DNA of 64,000 nt from Phycisphaerales bacterium (GTDB lineage Bacteria > Planctomycetota > Phycisphaerae > Phycisphaerales > UBA1924), in contig JAJDDD010000006.1 in assembly GCA_029260495.1 (NCBI GenBank), forward strand, positions 186,001-250,000, read 5' to 3'. The translations under genes and the position numbers were made by a program. Positions 61,364 through 64,000 of the stretch are shown here, one piece after another (the stretch's first letter is position 1; the number at the start of each line of letters is the position of its first letter). The notes beneath the pieces were generated by a model, which saw only the letters and a list, made by a program, of their open reading frames with translations, was not told where the DNA came from and made no database searches.

Positions 61364-64000
61364 ATGTCAATCGCTGCGTCAACCACCTTAACATCTGCAC
61401 AGATTCGTCAGCAGTACATTGATTTTTTCGTGAAGAGGCATGGGCATGTGTTTGCGCCCTCTTCGCCGGTCGCGCCGCTTGATGATCCGACGCTGCTGTT
61501 TACGAACGCGGGGATGAATCAGTTCAAGCCGATCTTTCTTGGACAGGTGGACCCGGCGTCTGACATGGGGAAGCTCGCGCGGGCGGTGAACAGCCAGAAG
61601 TGCATCCGGGCGGGGGGCAAGCACAACGATCTGGATGATGTGGGCAAGGATCTGTATCACCACACGTTCTTTGAGATGCTGGGCAACTGGTCGTTTGGGG
61701 ACTATTTCAAAAAGGAGTCGATCGCGTGGGCGTGGGAGCTCTTTGTTGATGTGTGGAAGCTTGATCCGGAGCGGCTGTATGCGACGTACTTTGAGGGGGA
61801 CAAGGGACAAGAGCTTGAGCCGGATCGCGAAGCGTATGAGTTGTGGTGCAAGCACCTGCCAGCGGAGCGCGTGCTGCCTGGAAACCTGAAGGACAACTTT
61901 TGGGAGATGGGAGAGACGGGGCCATGCGGGCCTTGCTCTGAGATTCATTACGACGGGCGGAGTGATGCGGAGCGGTCGCAGACGCCGGGGTATGCGCTGG
62001 TGAACAAGGATCACGCGGATGTGATTGAGCTTTGGAATCTGGTGTTTATACAGTTCAACCGTGCGGAGAGCGGGTTAAGCGCGCTGCCGGCGAATCATGT
62101 GGACACGGGGCTCGGGCTGGAGCGCATTACACGGGTTTTGCAGGGGAAAGACAGCAATTACGACACGGATATTTTTTCGCCATTGTTTGCGCGTATTCAA
62201 GAGGTGACGGGGGCGGCGGCATATGGCGGGGAGCTTGAATCAGCGCGCGATGTGGCGTATCGCGTGATCGCGGATCACATTCGGACGCTGGTCTTTGCGA
62301 TTACGGATGGGGCGGACCCGAGCAACGAGGGGCGCGGGTATGTGCTGCGCAGGATCTTGAGACGGGCGGTGCGGTATGGCAGGCAAACGCTGGGCGCGAA
62401 GGGCGCGTTTTTGTGCGAGCTGGCGCCGACGGTGGTTGAGCAGATGGGTGGGGCGTTTCCGGAGCTGCAAAGGAATCCACAGCGGGTTGTTGATGTGATT
62501 CGCGATGAAGAGGAGAGCTTTGGGAGGACGTTAAACCGCGGGATTGAGTTGTTTCAGGACGCGGCGCAGCAGGGAGAGGGTGCGAAGCGCGTTTCCGCCG
62601 AAGACGCTTTCAAGCTACACGATACCTATGGATTTCCCGTTGATCTGACGCAGATTATGGCGGAAGAGCGCGGGATGACGGTTGATGTCGCGGGGTTTGA
62701 ACGCTTGATGGAGGAGGCGCGGCAGCGGGCGCGGGCGGGAGGCGGCGCGGGGGGTGATGGCGCGCATGCAGCGCTGACACTTCCCGGCGAAGCGGTGGCG
62801 CAGCTTCAACATATGAAGGTCGCAGCGACGGATGATTCACTGAAGTTTGAGACATTGCCAGCGCGGGGGACGATTCGCGCGATCTGGAATGGATCGGACT
62901 TTGATGAGAATGTGCACAGCGCGCATGTGCGCCCTGACGCGCGGTTCGGTGTGGTGCTTGATCGCACGAGTTTTTATGCGGAGATGGGCGGGCAGGTGGG
63001 CGATCAGGGGCGAATCAATATTGTCGGTGAGGCGCGGTCCAGTGTGCGCGACGGCAAGACGGGCGGAGAGTTTCAGGTGGAGGAGACGCGGGCGTACGGC
63101 GGGTATGTGCTGCACTTTGGCAGGATGCGCAAGGGTGAGATTCGCGTGGGGGATCGTATTGAGGCGCGGGTGGATCGCGGCCGGCGGGCGAAGATTATGG
63201 CGAACCACACCGCGACGCATCTGTTGAACCTGTCGCTGCGCGAGACGCTGGGCGAAGGCGCTGACCAGAAGGGATCGCTGGTGGCTGACGATCGGCTGCG
63301 CTTTGATTTCAGTCATGGCGGGGCGGTGACGACGGAGGAGGCTGGTCGGATTGAGCGGATGGTGAATGAGGAAATCGCTGGGGATAAAGAGGTTTTTGCG
63401 CAGCCGGCGCCTTTGGAAGCGGCGCGCAGCGTGAATGGTCTGCGTGCGGTGTTTGGGGAGGCGTATCCGGATCCGGTGCGTGTGGTTTCGATTGGGGCGC
63501 CGGTGGAGGAGCTGCTGGCGGACCCGGGATCGGAGCGATGGCGCGGGCTTTCGATTGAGTTTTGCGGCGGGACACACCTGGGGCGCACGGGAGAGGCGGA
63601 GGCGTTTGCGCTGATTGAAGAGACGGCGGTGGCCAAGGGTGTTCGGCGGATGACGGCGGTGACAGGGGCGGCGGCGAAGGAAGCGATTAAGGCTGGGGAA
63701 GGTTTGCTTGCGCGCGTGCGCGGCGCTGGGAAGTTGGAAGGGGCGGAGCTGGAGGGGGAAGTTGCAGCGATTCAGACGGAGCTTGAGGGCGCGACGTTGT
63801 CATTGACAACAAGGCGGTCTCTTCAGGAAGAGATTGCAAAGGTGCAGCAGCGGATTAAGGCGGCGCGCAAGCAGAGCGCGGCGGCGGGGAAGGATGCAGC
63901 GGTTGATGCGGCGAGGCGGATCGCAGAGCGGGCGGAGGGATCGATCATCATTGCGCGGCTGCCCGGCGCGGGGGCGGATCGCGGGGCGCTCCTCAGCGCG
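61364..64000 (+). CDS. alaS: Alanyl-tRNA synthetase (partial, runs off the window)
   Basis: The frame is open from ATG 61364 to the last base (879 codons). It starts MSIAASTTLTSAQIRQQYID. Class II catalytic motifs are visible in FTNAGMNQFKPIFLG, DDVGKDLYHHTFFEMLGNWS and GLGLERI. The editing domain has HTATHLLN (His615, His619) and CGGTH (Cys734, His738). The C-terminal C-Ala coiled coil is under way at the end (LQEEIAKVQQRIKAARKQ). It charges tRNA-Ala and clears mischarged Ser and Gly. Only the last part of C-Ala is missing. Confidence 0.95.
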   Translation, partial: MSIAASTTLTSAQIRQQYIDFFVKRHGHVFAPSSPVAPLDDPTLLFTNAGMNQFKPIFLGQVDPASDMGKLARAVNSQKCIRAGGKHNDLDDVGKDLYHHTFFEMLGNWSFGDYFKKESIAWAWELFVDVWKLDPERLYATYFEGDKGQELEPDREAYELWCKHLPAERVLPGNLKDNFWEMGETGPCGPCSEIHYDGRSDAERSQTPGYALVNKDHADVIELWNLVFIQFNRAESGLSALPANHVDTGLGLERITRVLQGKDSNYDTDIFSPLFARIQEVTGAAAYGGELESARDVAYRVIADHIRTLVFAITDGADPSNEGRGYVLRRILRRAVRYGRQTLGAKGAFLCELAPTVVEQMGGAFPELQRNPQRVVDVIRDEEESFGRTLNRGIELFQDAAQQGEGAKRVSAEDAFKLHDTYGFPVDLTQIMAEERGMTVDVAGFERLMEEARQRARAGGGAGGDGAHAALTLPGEAVAQLQHMKVAATDDSLKFETLPARGTIRAIWNGSDFDENVHSAHVRPDARFGVVLDRTSFYAEMGGQVGDQGRINIVGEARSSVRDGKTGGEFQVEETRAYGGYVLHFGRMRKGEIRVGDRIEARVDRGRRAKIMANHTATHLLNLSLRETLGEGADQKGSLVADDRLRFDFSHGGAVTTEEAGRIERMVNEEIAGDKEVFAQPAPLEAARSVNGLRAVFGEAYPDPVRVVSIGAPVEELLADPGSERWRGLSIEFCGGTHLGRTGEAEAFALIEETAVAKGVRRMTAVTGAAAKEAIKAGEGLLARVRGAGKLEGAELEGEVAAIQTELEGATLSLTTRRSLQEEIAKVQQRIKAARKQSAAAGKDAAVDAARRIAERAEGSIIIARLPGAGADRGALLSA

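Noticed and set aside
1-64000. CRISPR arrays, tRNA or rRNA genes, transposases, integrases
   Set aside because: No spaced short direct repeats, no cloverleaf or rRNA signature, and no recombinase motif was recognised. The repeats seen are all coding repeats of surface proteins.

Overview
The window looks like chromosomal DNA of a planctomycete, most likely class Phycisphaerae. It is GC-rich. Nine intact secreted proteins end in the paired EF-hand tail typical of that group (Cys-Pro-x-Asp-Leu-Asn-Gly-Asp-Gly ... Leu-Leu-Gly-Ser-Trp-Gly-Pro-Cys, the 'GC-type dockerin'). One more secreted protein ends in a PEP-CTERM-like VPAPGA/transmembrane/Arg tail, and five small membrane proteins carry C-terminal zinc ribbons. 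No rRNA, tRNA, CRISPR array, transposase or phage gene was seen. Taxonomy is an inference.

Layout. 1-3.2 kb: the start of a secreted parvulin-type foldase (minus strand), a zinc-ribbon membrane protein, a 670-bp gap with a clear intrinsic terminator that may end a small RNA, and a small conserved protein. 3.4-9.3 kb: a FG-GAP/dockerin/coiled-coil surface protein and a translationally coupled small membrane protein, followed by three promoterless, 5'-truncated copies of the same pair. The array resembles an expressed gene with silent 'tip plus partner' cassettes. It is the least explained system here.

9.4-20.6 kb: a 1664-residue secreted dockerin protein, an M14 zinc carboxypeptidase and a large secreted protein. 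20.6-25.2 kb: a minus-strand housekeeping run with rimO, tsaD, a release-factor-like protein and an M20 amidohydrolase. 25.3-26.7 kb: a dockerin protein and the wreck of a second one. 26.9-39.9 kb: a VWA membrane protein, an ECF sigma/anti-sigma pair, a TPR-like exported protein, a GAF-SpoIIE phosphatase, Sua5/YrdC, a TolC-like lipoprotein and an SH3-like exported protein. 40-50.5 kb: a seven-unit VCBS protein, an orphan, a PEP-CTERM-like protein, then five dockerin proteins in a row. In the last three junctions the next start codon lies inside the previous dockerin tail.

51.2-61.3 kb: a methyltransferase, then kynurenine-pathway genes: 3-hydroxyanthranilate dioxygenase, ACMSD, kynureninase, kynurenine 3-monooxygenase and, further on, kynurenine formamidase plus an FAH-family enzyme. 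Together these could take N-formylkynurenine to 2-aminomuconate semialdehyde; tryptophan dioxygenase is not in the window. The run is split by a seven-repeat FG-GAP dockerin gene flanked by two small zinc-ribbon membrane genes. At the left junction is a dead copy of the first 16 codons of the formamidase gene fused in frame to a dockerin tail. 61.4 kb to the end: alaS, running off the window.
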